Assembly (NCBI RefSeq): GCF_011045035.1
Contig: NZ_JAALAA010000015.1
Span: 1 to 64,000, forward strand
Length of the DNA: 64,000 bases
Direction of reading: 5' to 3'
Source: Nocardioides turkmenicus
Lineage (GTDB): Bacteria > Actinomycetota > Actinomycetes > Propionibacteriales > Nocardioidaceae
Shown here: in pieces, positions 17,244 to 24,579 of the stretch
How positions within the stretch are numbered: position 1 is the first letter of the stretch
Layout: each line of letters opens with the position of its first letter
The notes under the pieces: model-generated
Told to the model about the DNA's origin: nothing
Databases searched by the model: none
Seen by the model: only the letters and a program-made list of their open reading frames with translations
Translations under genes and position numbers: made by a program

Positions 17244-18725
17244 TCAGCTCGCGGCAGCGATCAGATCGTGGGTCGAGACGGTGGGCTCAGGGCTGCGCTC
17301 GGCACGGGCGAACACGGAGAAGGCGTCGACCGTGACCGTGCCCTCGCCGACGAAGAAGCCCAGATGACCCTTGGGTCGGTCGTAGATCCGGGTGCTCAGC
17401 ACTGTCGCGTCATCGAGCGTGGCCACGCAGAGATCGCCGTCGACGATGACCTCCAGCTCGTGCATCCCGGGTTCGATCCGGCAGGGACGTTCCAGTTCGA
17501 TCGCGAACGGTACGTCGCCGGAGATCTGCCACTGCTCGGTGCCCGTGCTCCGACGCGGCCAGCGGTCGAGGACGAGACGGCCACGCCTCGGTTCGAGACG
17601 GAGCACGTACGACTCGTCCCCGTCGGCACTCGCGCGCAGCAGCAGACCGCACTCGGTCGTGCCGTCGGCAATGTCGAACCTGACAACCGCCCGGAACGTG
17701 CTGGGGGCCTCGACGGGGGTCATCTCGACCGCGTAGCCGTCAGGGACGTTCAGGACGGTCCCCGCACCGATCCCGGCACCATGGATCTCGGCGTCGAACG
17801 TCTCGCGGAGCGCAGAGGTCGGGTGGAACGCAAGAGTTCCGTCCGTGCGCTGGGTGGCCTCGAGGACCGACATCGTGCCTGCCCACTGCCATGCACCATC
17901 GTCGCTGGCACCCTCTCGTGAGGCGATCCAGCCGAAGAAGTAGCGGCGACCGTCGCGGCTTGCCGACTTGGCGGCGTAGAACGCACGCCCGTCGAGGGTG
18001 TCGTGCTCGGGGACGACCCACGGGCCGTGCTGGCTGCGCGACATCCGGTAGCGGGTGGTGAACGCGTCGCTGAACTCCGAGAAGACGAGATACCACCACT
18101 CGCCCCACTGGAAGACCTCGGGGCACTCCATCGCTACGTACCGCTGCGGGTCCCAGAAGGCTTCGGCCGGCTCCCAGTGCGCCAGGTCCCGCGAGAGACA
18201 CTGCGCGATCACGCCACGTCGTCGCGCCGGCCCCGTCGCGTGGCGAGCGGTGATGAGCATCCGCCACAGCTGTGCCTCCTCGTCCCAGTAGACGAAGGGG
18301 TCGCGCCAGTCGCCGGTCTCGTAGCCGTCCGTGGCGCCGAACGTATCGACCGGATGGCGCTGCCAGGTCTGCATGCCGTCGTGGCTCGTGGCGTGCATGA
18401 CGAGCTGCAGCGGCCGGCCATCCCTGCCGGTGTTGGCGGGGTTCTGGCCGGTGTAGAAGGCGTGGTGGGCGCCATCAGGGCCGAGCACGATGCTGCCGGT
18501 GTAGATATTGAAGTCGTCGGCTGAGGGGCCGCTCGATGCGATGGCTTCGCCGCGCTCGTGAAACCCGACCAGATCGTCCGTCACCACTCGGTGCCACGGC
18601 ATGCCCGCGGCCGGGGTCAGTCGAGTCTCGTGCAGGTAGAAGAGGTGGAAGGACCCATCCTCTTGCCACGGGATGACATCGCCCACCCATGCCCCCTGTG
18701 GTCGGTAGAACCCCTGCTGACTCAT
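17244..18725 (-). CDS. cytosolic GH32-family glycoside hydrolase
   Basis: A 493-residue GH32-type enzyme without signal peptide, so it acts on imported sugar. The first motif is diverged (GAWVGDVIP in place of WMNDPNG), but the Asp is kept; the second and third signatures are clear (WRDPFVYWDE and ECPEVFQW). A beta-sandwich follows from about residue 330. The divergence of motif 1 suggests a subgroup of GH32 different from classical sucrases, possibly acting on short fructo-oligosaccharides or difructose compounds. First gene of the operon, 15 bases after the downstream LacI-type operator. Confidence 0.85.
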   Translation of the reverse strand: MSQQGFYRPQGAWVGDVIPWQEDGSFHLFYLHETRLTPAAGMPWHRVVTDDLVGFHERGEAIASSGPSADDFNIYTGSIVLGPDGAHHAFYTGQNPANTGRDGRPLQLVMHATSHDGMQTWQRHPVDTFGATDGYETGDWRDPFVYWDEEAQLWRMLITARHATGPARRRGVIAQCLSRDLAHWEPAEAFWDPQRYVAMECPEVFQWGEWWYLVFSEFSDAFTTRYRMSRSQHGPWVVPEHDTLDGRAFYAAKSASRDGRRYFFGWIASREGASDDGAWQWAGTMSVLEATQRTDGTLAFHPTSALRETFDAEIHGAGIGAGTVLNVPDGYAVEMTPVEAPSTFRAVVRFDIADGTTECGLLLRASADGDESYVLRLEPRRGRLVLDRWPRRSTGTEQWQISGDVPFAIELERPCRIEPGMHELEVIVDGDLCVATLDDATVLSTRIYDRPKGHLGFFVGEGTVTVDAFSVFARAERSPEPTVSTHDLIAAAS

Positions 18726-18737
18726 GGCACCTCATCT

Positions 18738-18803
18738 GTTGGTTAACCGGTTACGCAGGAATCGTAGGTGTGACCTGTCTCACTGGTCAAGCGGTTAACC
18801 AAC
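18738..18803 (-). promoter_or_regulatory. fructan operon promoter with two inverted LacI-type operators
   Basis: On the minus strand a promoter TTGACC (18790-18785), 18-base spacer, TACGAT (18766-18761) leads into the GH32 gene. One operator, GTTGGTTAACCGGTTA (18738-18753), contains the perfect palindrome TAACCGGTTA and lies just after the expected start of transcription. The second, an inverted copy GTTGGTTAACCGCTT (18803-18789), overlaps the -35 box. Their centres are about 52 bases apart, about five DNA turns. The layout fits repression by the LacI protein encoded within the operon. Confidence 0.8.
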
Positions 18804-18872
18804 ATGTTTTGCTGAATCAAAGCACGACGCGAAGCAACCGCTCCGCGCCGCGTGGACCGGTAGACCGACGCG

Positions 18873-19046
18873 GACTACCCGGCGATCGCCAGGGCGTGGA
18901 AGCAGCGTCTCCTCGTCCTAGAGCCGACCGAACCGATCCCGTTCCGCAAGCAGAACTTCGGCGACCACGAGATCCCCTCCCTCTGGCTCAGGGACGGACT
19001 GGAGCCAGAGGGACGAACCGGCTTCGGGCTTCACGTCAGCACCTGA
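18873..19046 (+). pseudogene. C-terminal coding remnant of unknown protein
   Basis: The 354 bases between the fructan promoter and the SDR gene hold a 57-codon stretch that reads like protein (starts DYPAIARAWKQRLLVLEP, later KQNFGDHEIPSLWLRDGL) and ends with TGA at 19044. There is no start codon and an in-frame TAG lies 12 bases upstream (18861-18863). Codon bias is like real genes here. It looks like the tail of a gene that has been lost. I do not recognise the family. Confidence 0.5.
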
Positions 19047-19079
19047 GGGCAGGCGCTGGTTGCTCCCGAGGAGGGCGGG

Positions 19080-19952
19080 TCAGGCCTCGGGCGCGCCGGC
19101 CTCGGAGAGGTCGAACGTGGTCGCACGGGCCACTGGCTCCCATGTGTCGATCTCGGCGCCGACCTGGGCGAGGTGGCCGCGGATGGCGTCGACCGCGTCG
19201 CCGCCGAGCGGGAGTCGCAGGGGCGTACTGTCCGCGTCCAGGGCAGCGAGGATCGCGGCGGCGGCCCGCGCGGGGTCGCCGGGCTGCTGGCCGTCGCCGG
19301 ACTCGACCATCCGGCGCGTGGAGCCGACGGTGGCTTCGTACGCGGGGAGTGGGTTGCTGAAGTGTGCTGCGCCCTTCCCGAACAGGTTGGTGCGGAACGC
19401 GCCGGGCTCGACGATGAGGACGTCGAGCCCGAACCCGCGGACCTCGTCGGCGAGGGCCTCGGCGAAGCCCTCGACGGCGAACTTGGTCGCGGAGTAGGCG
19501 GAGAAGCCGGCGAACGACATCTGGCCGCCCATGCTGGAGAGCATCACGATCGCGCCGCTGCCGCGTTCGCGCATGTGGGGGAGCACCGCTCGAGTCAGCG
19601 CAGCGGGAGCGAAGAAGTGCAGCTCGAACAGGTCGCGGAGCTCGGCATCGGTCGTCTCCTCCACGGCACCGATCTGCGTACGTCCGGCGTTGTTGACCAG
19701 TACGTCGATCCGCCCGAAGCGGCTCAGCACCTGCTCGACCGAGCTCGTGACCGCGGCGGGATCGGTGACGTCGAGCGCGATGGGTGCGAGCCGGTCGGGG
19801 TGCGTCGCGACCAGGTCGTCGAGCGCTTCCGGACGCCGAGCGGCGGCTACGACGACGTCGCCGGCGTCGACGGCAGCCTCGGTCAGGGCGCGGCCGAATC
19901 CGCTGGTGGCGCCGGTGATCAGCCAGACTCGGGTCTGACGAGCGGTGTTCAT
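19080..19952 (-). CDS. short-chain dehydrogenase/reductase
   Basis: A 290-residue classical SDR. The nucleotide-binding motif is TGATSGFG near residue 14, with NNAG in strand 4 and the catalytic YSATK (Tyr and Lys) with upstream Ser in LSSMGG. Positions after strand 2 (AARRPEAL) suggest preference for NADP(H). The substrate is unknown. The start at 19952 leaves 5 residues before the motif strand. It is divergent from a frameshifted LysR gene that may once have regulated it. Confidence 0.88.
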   Translation of the reverse strand: MNTARQTRVWLITGATSGFGRALTEAAVDAGDVVVAAARRPEALDDLVATHPDRLAPIALDVTDPAAVTSSVEQVLSRFGRIDVLVNNAGRTQIGAVEETTDAELRDLFELHFFAPAALTRAVLPHMRERGSGAIVMLSSMGGQMSFAGFSAYSATKFAVEGFAEALADEVRGFGLDVLIVEPGAFRTNLFGKGAAHFSNPLPAYEATVGSTRRMVESGDGQQPGDPARAAAAILAALDADSTPLRLPLGGDAVDAIRGHLAQVGAEIDTWEPVARATTFDLSEAGAPEA

Positions 19953-20035
19953 CCTTTGGTTCCTCCTCGGTGGGTGGTTCCACGGTCGCGGTCGGCGGGC
20001 GCCGTGTCCAAGACCTGTTGTGATAACCAAGTGGC

Positions 20036-20931
20036 ATGGATGTCCATCTGCGGGCGCTGCGCTACTTCGTGGCCGTCGCCGAGCAGCTCCACTTCGGTCG
20101 CGCGGCGGAGTCTCTCTACGTCAGCCAACCGGCGCTGTCCAAGCAGATCAGGTCACTGGAGTCGCAGCTGCGGGTGCGGCTCTTCGACCGCGACCCGCGT
20201 ACGGTCCGGCTCACCGCGGCCGGCACGGCGCTGCTCCCGGTCGCTCGTGAGCTGCTGGCGCAGTGGGCGCGGGGCGAGGCCGCGGTGGCGGCTGCCGCCG
20301 ACGCCGCGGAGTCCACCCTCACCATCGGGATGAGCACGGGGCTGGGGCGTGACCTGCTCCCCGCCGTACGCGCTCGTCTTGCCGAGATCGCCCCGAGCGC
20401 CGGCCTCCGGCTCCGGCAGGTGAGCTGGAAGGACCCGGTGGCGGGTATCGGCGGCGAGACCGGTGAGGACGGGGTCGACGCCGCGTTCGTCTGGCTGCCG
20501 CTGCGCGCGGATCGGTTCGCGTGGATAATGGTGGCCACGGAGCCACGGATCGTGCTGATGCCGAGGTCGCACCCATGTGCGGGGGAGAGCCAGATCGCCT
20601 TCGACACCCTCCTCGAAGAGCCGTTCCTCGCCCTGCCCGCCGACGCGGGCGCGGCCCGCGACCACTGGCTCGCCGTCGAGGCCCGTGGCGGCCGCGCGCC
20701 GGTGATCGGTGCCGAGATCGCGTCCACCGACGAGACGCGTGAGGCTCTCCTCGCGGGCCTCGGTATCTGCCTGGTGGCTGCCGGGAACGTACCGCTGTTC
20801 CGTCACGACGACCTCGTTGCGATCCCGGTGACCGGAGTAGGCCGGCGGAGCTGGTGCTTGCCTGGCGTCGTGGGGACGACCGACCGCTGCTGGGAGCCCT
20901 CATCGCCGCGACGCGGGCGGCCTGTGGCTGA
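20036..20931 (+). pseudogene. LysR-family regulator with a single-base frameshift near its 3' end
   Basis: The N terminus is a normal LysR helix-turn-helix (ALRYFVAVAEQLHFGRAAES, SQPALSKQIRSLE), followed by a co-inducer domain. Near base 20840, after codon 268 (GTA at 20837), one base is missing relative to the expected frame: the sequence runs on into a meaningless 436-residue reading, whereas inserting one base gives ELVLAWRRGDDRPLLGALIA and a stop at 20929-20931, a total of 298 residues, the usual LysR length. It is therefore either a recent pseudogene or a sequencing indel in a GC-rich run. It is divergent from the SDR gene and would be its natural regulator. Confidence 0.8.
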
Positions 20932-21271
20932 GGTGACGCCGCTCTGCGACCAGACCGAGCACCGCGGCGACCAGGGCGACGCCCATCGCGACGAGCTGGA
21001 TCACCGTGCCGCCCGCCCGGGCGAAGCCCCCGGCCTCGAGGTTGTCGCCGACGTTCGGCGTGAGGACCGCGCCGACGAAGAGTGCGGCCGTCACCACGAC
21101 CGGCGCGATGAGGACCCACCAGCGGCGTACGGCGAGGACGACCAGGGCGATCACCGCGAGGATGATCGCGCCGGGTGGGACGGTGGGGTACTCCGCCCCT
21201 CCGGATATCTGCAGCGGGATCGCTGCGGCTGCCACGAGCAGGCTGACGATGACGAGGTGACGGAAACTCAT
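20900..21271 (-). CDS. small integral membrane protein of unknown function
   Basis: A 123-residue protein with about four hydrophobic segments (RHLVIVSLLVAAAAIPLQI, AIILAVIALVVLAV, WVLIAPVVVTAALFVGAVL, TVIQLVAMGVALVAAVLGLV) and a short basic tail. No family was recognised. The ATG at 21271 puts the first helix at the N terminus; longer starts add an Arg-rich non-membrane stretch that does not look genuine. Its 3' end overlaps the restored end of the LysR gene by about 30 bases, tail to tail. Confidence 0.65.
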   Translation of the reverse strand: MSFRHLVIVSLLVAAAAIPLQISGGAEYPTVPPGAIILAVIALVVLAVRRWWVLIAPVVVTAALFVGAVLTPNVGDNLEAGGFARAGGTVIQLVAMGVALVAAVLGLVAERRHLSHRPPASRR

Positions 21272-21413
21272 GGGGCCGAGTCTCGTCGGCCGCAGCGCCT
21301 CGTGAATCCGCCGCGAGGAGGCGCCGACGTACGCGGTTCGGCGTAGAGCGCCTCGGGGGCGTACCGAAGGCAAATCCCTGGCCCAGCAGGCCGACAAGGA
21401 TTACGTTCGGTCC

Positions 21414-22055
21414 GTGCCCACAGTCGAAGCGCTCCTCGCCTTCACGCTCGCCTCGCTGATCCTGATCGCCATCCCCGGGCCGAGCGTGCTGTTCGTCATC
21501 GGTCGGTCGCTGTCCCTGGGACGCCGGGGCGGCCTGTGGAGCGTGCTCGGCAACGAGCTGGGCGGTCTGATCCCGATCACCGCCGTGGCGTTGGGCGTGG
21601 GCTCGCTCGTGGCCGAGTCCGTCGCGCTGTTCACGGTGGTCAAGGTCCTCGGGGCGGCCTACCTGGCCTGGCTGGGCCTGCAGGCGATCCGCCACCGGCG
21701 GGACGGACTGAGCGACGCCACCGCGATCGCCCCGCGTGAGGTGTCGTCCGCGACGGTGCTGAGACAGGGCTTCATCGTCGGCGCGACCAACCCCAAGACG
21801 ATCGTGTTCTTCGTCGCCGCGCTGCCACAGTTCGTCGACTTCCACGCCGGCGCCGTGCCGCTGCAGATGATGGTGCTCGGGCTGGTCTTCACAGCGATCG
21901 CCTTCGCCTGCGACGCCGTGTGGGCGCTCGCCGCGGGCTCGGCGCGCGCCTGGTTCGAGCGCTCGCCGCGCCGTCTGGCCGCCGTCCGCGGCACCGGCGG
22001 CGGCATGATGATCGGGCTCGGCGGCACCCTGCTCCTCGCGGAGAACAAAGCCTGA
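21414..22055 (+). CDS. LysE/RhtB-family amino acid exporter
   Basis: A 213-residue membrane protein with the family hallmark IAIPGPSVLFVIGRSLSLGRRGG near residue 17 and the usual helices after it (VKVLGAAYLAWLGLQAIR, GATNPKTIVFFVAALPQF). The family exports basic amino acids, homoserine, threonine or similar compounds; the cargo cannot be assigned. The start is a GTG at 21414. A strong hairpin terminator lies 66 bases after its stop. Confidence 0.9.
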   Translation: MPTVEALLAFTLASLILIAIPGPSVLFVIGRSLSLGRRGGLWSVLGNELGGLIPITAVALGVGSLVAESVALFTVVKVLGAAYLAWLGLQAIRHRRDGLSDATAIAPREVSSATVLRQGFIVGATNPKTIVFFVAALPQFVDFHAGAVPLQMMVLGLVFTAIAFACDAVWALAAGSARAWFERSPRRLAAVRGTGGGMMIGLGGTLLLAENKA

Positions 22056-22120
22056 CGACGACGTCGCTGCTGCTCGTGATGGATGGTCGACCCGGGATGA
22101 CCGGTCGCGGGATGAAATGC

Positions 22121-22150
22121 GAGAAACCCCAGGTCTCCCTGGGGTTTCTC
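22121..22150 (-). terminator. strong hairpin terminator after tRNA-Leu (and LysE gene)
   Basis: GAGAAACCCCAGG (22121-22133), TCTC loop, CCTGGGGTTTCTC (22138-22150): a perfect 13-bp stem with a four-base loop. It starts 5 bases past the 3' end of the minus-strand tRNA and also lies downstream of the plus-strand LysE gene, so it can serve both directions. Confidence 0.85.
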
Positions 22151-22154
22151 TCTG

Positions 22155-22240
22155 TGCGCGAGGGGGGACTTGAACCCCCACCCACTAATACGTGGACTAG
22201 CACCTCAAGCTAGCGCGTCTGCCTATTCCGCCACCCGCGC
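22155..22240 (-). tRNA. tRNA-Leu(GAG)
   Basis: An 86-nucleotide class II tRNA. On the minus strand the acceptor stem GCGCGGG (22240-22234) pairs with CTCGCGC (22162-22156) with one G-U pair, and the discriminator is A (22155). The anticodon arm is CTAGC-TTGAGGT-GCTAG, giving anticodon GAG for CUC/CUU codons. A long variable arm (TCCACGTATTAGTGGGT region) and a GGGGG-TTCAAGT-CCCCC T arm follow. CCA is not encoded. No integrase or att duplication was seen beside it. Confidence 0.95.
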
Positions 22241-22312
22241 GCAACAGGAAGAACATTATCAGGAGGGGGCTCTGGTGCCGAATCGGGGTGGCCCTACGGA
22301 CTGCGCCCCAGG

Positions 22313-23080
22313 TCAGGCCGGGAGCAGCGCTCGCGCGGGGTGGTTGCTGGTGACCATCCAGACGCGCTTGTCGTACACGAAACGCCGCAGCCGGCCGGGG
22401 TTGTCGACGGTCCAGACGAGGACCTTGATGTTGCGGCGGTGGGCCCAGCGCAGCAGCCAGACGTCGGCGAGGCGCTGCTCGACGACCACCAGGTTGGAGC
22501 GGCAGCGGCGGATGCGGCCCTCGGGGAAGAACTCCGAGAGCTTGAGGTGGACGAGCTTGAGCGGGTGGTGGCGCCAGTCGACGCCACCGAGCGACAGGCC
22601 GACGAGGGTCGAGGGGGAGCGCAGGTCGGCCCAGTCGCGCAGGACGCGTACGGACTCGTCGACCATCGTGGTCACGATGAAGCTCTCCTTCATGACCTCG
22701 AGCGCGATCTCGGCCGCGTCGACCTCGTGGGGGAGACCCAGGTGGTTCGACGGGGAGGCGAACTTGAGGTCGATGTGGGCATGCTTCCCATGGGTGGCGA
22801 GCAGCTCGAGGGCCTCGCGGTATCGCACCAGGCGGAACGGCGCGAGCCGGGCCAGCGCCGCGTACGTCCTGTCCGCGATCCTCACCCGCCGGCCGATGCG
22901 GTCGCGGATGTGGGCGTCGTGGTGGAGGACGAACTCGCCGTCGCGGGTGCGGTGGACGTCGAACTCGACGTAGTCGACCTCCATCCGGACGGCCTCCAGA
23001 AGCGACTCCCAGGAGTTGTCGCGGTGCCCCGACTGGCGCGCGGCCGCGCGGTGAGCGGAGAGGAGGGCACGCTTCTGCAT
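22313..23080 (-). CDS. glycerophosphodiester phosphodiesterase family protein
   Basis: A 255-residue GDPD TIM-barrel enzyme expected to hydrolyse glycerophosphodiesters to glycerol-3-phosphate and an alcohol. Catalytic landmarks: SAHRAAARQ (HR at the start), ENSWESLL-type segment, VEFDVHRTRDGEFVLHHD with metal-binding Glu/Asp and the second His. The usual HRG is HRA here, a mild deviation. The metal-binding HIDLKF and VWTVDN segments near the end are present. No signal peptide from the chosen ATG at 23080. The divergent M20 gene starts about 100 bases away. Confidence 0.85.
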   Translation of the reverse strand: MQKRALLSAHRAAARQSGHRDNSWESLLEAVRMEVDYVEFDVHRTRDGEFVLHHDAHIRDRIGRRVRIADRTYAALARLAPFRLVRYREALELLATHGKHAHIDLKFASPSNHLGLPHEVDAAEIALEVMKESFIVTTMVDESVRVLRDWADLRSPSTLVGLSLGGVDWRHHPLKLVHLKLSEFFPEGRIRRCRSNLVVVEQRLADVWLLRWAHRRNIKVLVWTVDNPGRLRRFVYDKRVWMVTSNHPARALLPA

Positions 23081-23183
23081 GCGCCCATGGAAACCCACGC
23101 ATCCGACCACGACGAAATCCTTTGCCGTCGCATAGGTGGACGTCAGGCGGCTGTTTGTCATCACCGGTCGATACGGTGGCGGT

Positions 23184-24476
23184 ATGACCAGCGCCGAGAC
23201 CGAGGTCGTCGACCTCTGCCGTGACCTGATCCGCATCGACACCAGCAACTACGGCAACGACCCCGGACCGGGGGAGCGGAAGGCGGCCGAGTACGTCGCG
23301 GCGCAGCTCGACGAGGTCGGGATCTCCTCCGAGATCTACGAGTCCGAGCACGGCCGCGCCTCCGTCGTCGCGCAGTGGGGCGGCTCGACCGGTGACGGGC
23401 TCCTCCTGCACGGTCACCTCGACGTCGTCCCGGCCGCGGCCGAGGACTGGCAGGTCGACCCGTTCTCCGGTGAGATCGAAGACGGGTACGTCTGGGGCCG
23501 CGGAGCCGTCGACATGAAGGACTTCGACGCGATGCTGCTCGCGGTCGTCCGCGAGCGCCAGCGCACCGGCCGGATCCCTGAGCGCCCGATCACGCTCGCC
23601 TTCACCGCCGACGAGGAGGCCGGCGGGATGAAGGGTGCTCACGTGCTCGTCGAGGACCACCCCGACCTGCTCGCCCACTGCACCGAGGCGGTCGGTGAGG
23701 TCGGCGGCTTCTCGACGACCGTGAAGGGGCGGCGGCTCTACCTGATCGAGGCGGCTGAGAAGGGCATGGCCTGGATGAAGCTGACCGCCCGCGGCACCGC
23801 CGGGCACGGCTCGATGATCAACCGCGACAACCCGATCACCCGGCTCTCGGGCGCGATCGCCCGCATCGGCGCCCACGAGTGGCCGGTGCAGCTGACGCCG
23901 ACCATGCAGACGCTGCTCGCCACGGTCGGTGAGATCGCGGGGGAGGAGCCGACCCCGGAGAACGCCGAGCGGCTCGTCGAGGAGTTCGGTCCGGCGGCCC
24001 GGATGATCGGAGCCACCCTGCGCAACGTCACCAACCCGACCATGACCAGCGCCGGCTACAAGGTCAACGTGATCCCCACCGAGGCCACCGCCCACGTCGA
24101 CGGCCGCTTCCTTCCGGGCTTCGAGGACGACTTCTTCGAGACGCTGCAGAAGCTGTGCGGCGAGGGGATCGACATCGAGTTCGACCAGAACCAGATGCCG
24201 TGGGAGACCCCCTACGACGGCGCGCTGGTCGCCGCCATGGAGCGCTCGCTGATCGCCGAGGACCCCGACGCCCTCGTCGCGCCCTACCTGATGTCGGCCG
24301 GCACCGACGCCAAGCACTTCAAGCGGCTCGGGATGAGGACGTACGGCTTCGCGCCGCTGCGGCTCCCCGAGGAGCTCGACTTCACCGCGCTCTTCCACGG
24401 CGTGGACGAGCGGGTGCCGGTGGACGCGCTCCAGTTCGGGGCGCGCGTCATGGACCGCTTCTTGGATGAGGTCTGA
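23184..24476 (+). CDS. M20/M28-type metallopeptidase (dipeptidase/deacylase family)
   Basis: A 430-residue M20 family enzyme with two-zinc active site: LLLHGHLDVVPA (His and catalytic Asp), GRGAVDMKD (bridging Asp), FTADEEAGG (catalytic and metal Glu) and a C-terminal SAGTDAKHF with the last metal His. A dimerisation insert runs from about residue 190 to 310. Members include dipeptidases and amidohydrolases on N-acyl amino acids, and the substrate is not determined. The ATG at 23184 lies 7 residues before the first conserved helix. Confidence 0.9.
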   Translation: MTSAETEVVDLCRDLIRIDTSNYGNDPGPGERKAAEYVAAQLDEVGISSEIYESEHGRASVVAQWGGSTGDGLLLHGHLDVVPAAAEDWQVDPFSGEIEDGYVWGRGAVDMKDFDAMLLAVVRERQRTGRIPERPITLAFTADEEAGGMKGAHVLVEDHPDLLAHCTEAVGEVGGFSTTVKGRRLYLIEAAEKGMAWMKLTARGTAGHGSMINRDNPITRLSGAIARIGAHEWPVQLTPTMQTLLATVGEIAGEEPTPENAERLVEEFGPAARMIGATLRNVTNPTMTSAGYKVNVIPTEATAHVDGRFLPGFEDDFFETLQKLCGEGIDIEFDQNQMPWETPYDGALVAAMERSLIAEDPDALVAPYLMSAGTDAKHFKRLGMRTYGFAPLRLPEELDFTALFHGVDERVPVDALQFGARVMDRFLDEV

Positions 24477-24579
24477 GACGGCAAACTTTCTCGCCGAACG
24501 CCCCTCCTCCGAGCTCAGTTCCTGATAGGTCTGGGCGGCTGCGAGCAACCGCTCGCCACCCTACACATCAGGAGTGACG

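Noticed and set aside
22155..22240. tRNA-Leu as an integration site of a mobile island
   Set aside because: No integrase, direct att-like duplication or change of gene content beside the tRNA was found; flanking genes look like ordinary chromosomal genes.
24541..24556. Short GCGAGC-AACC-GCTCGC hairpin after the M20 gene as a terminator
   Set aside because: Only a 6-bp stem with no U tract; too weak to claim, although it might add to M20 transcript ending.
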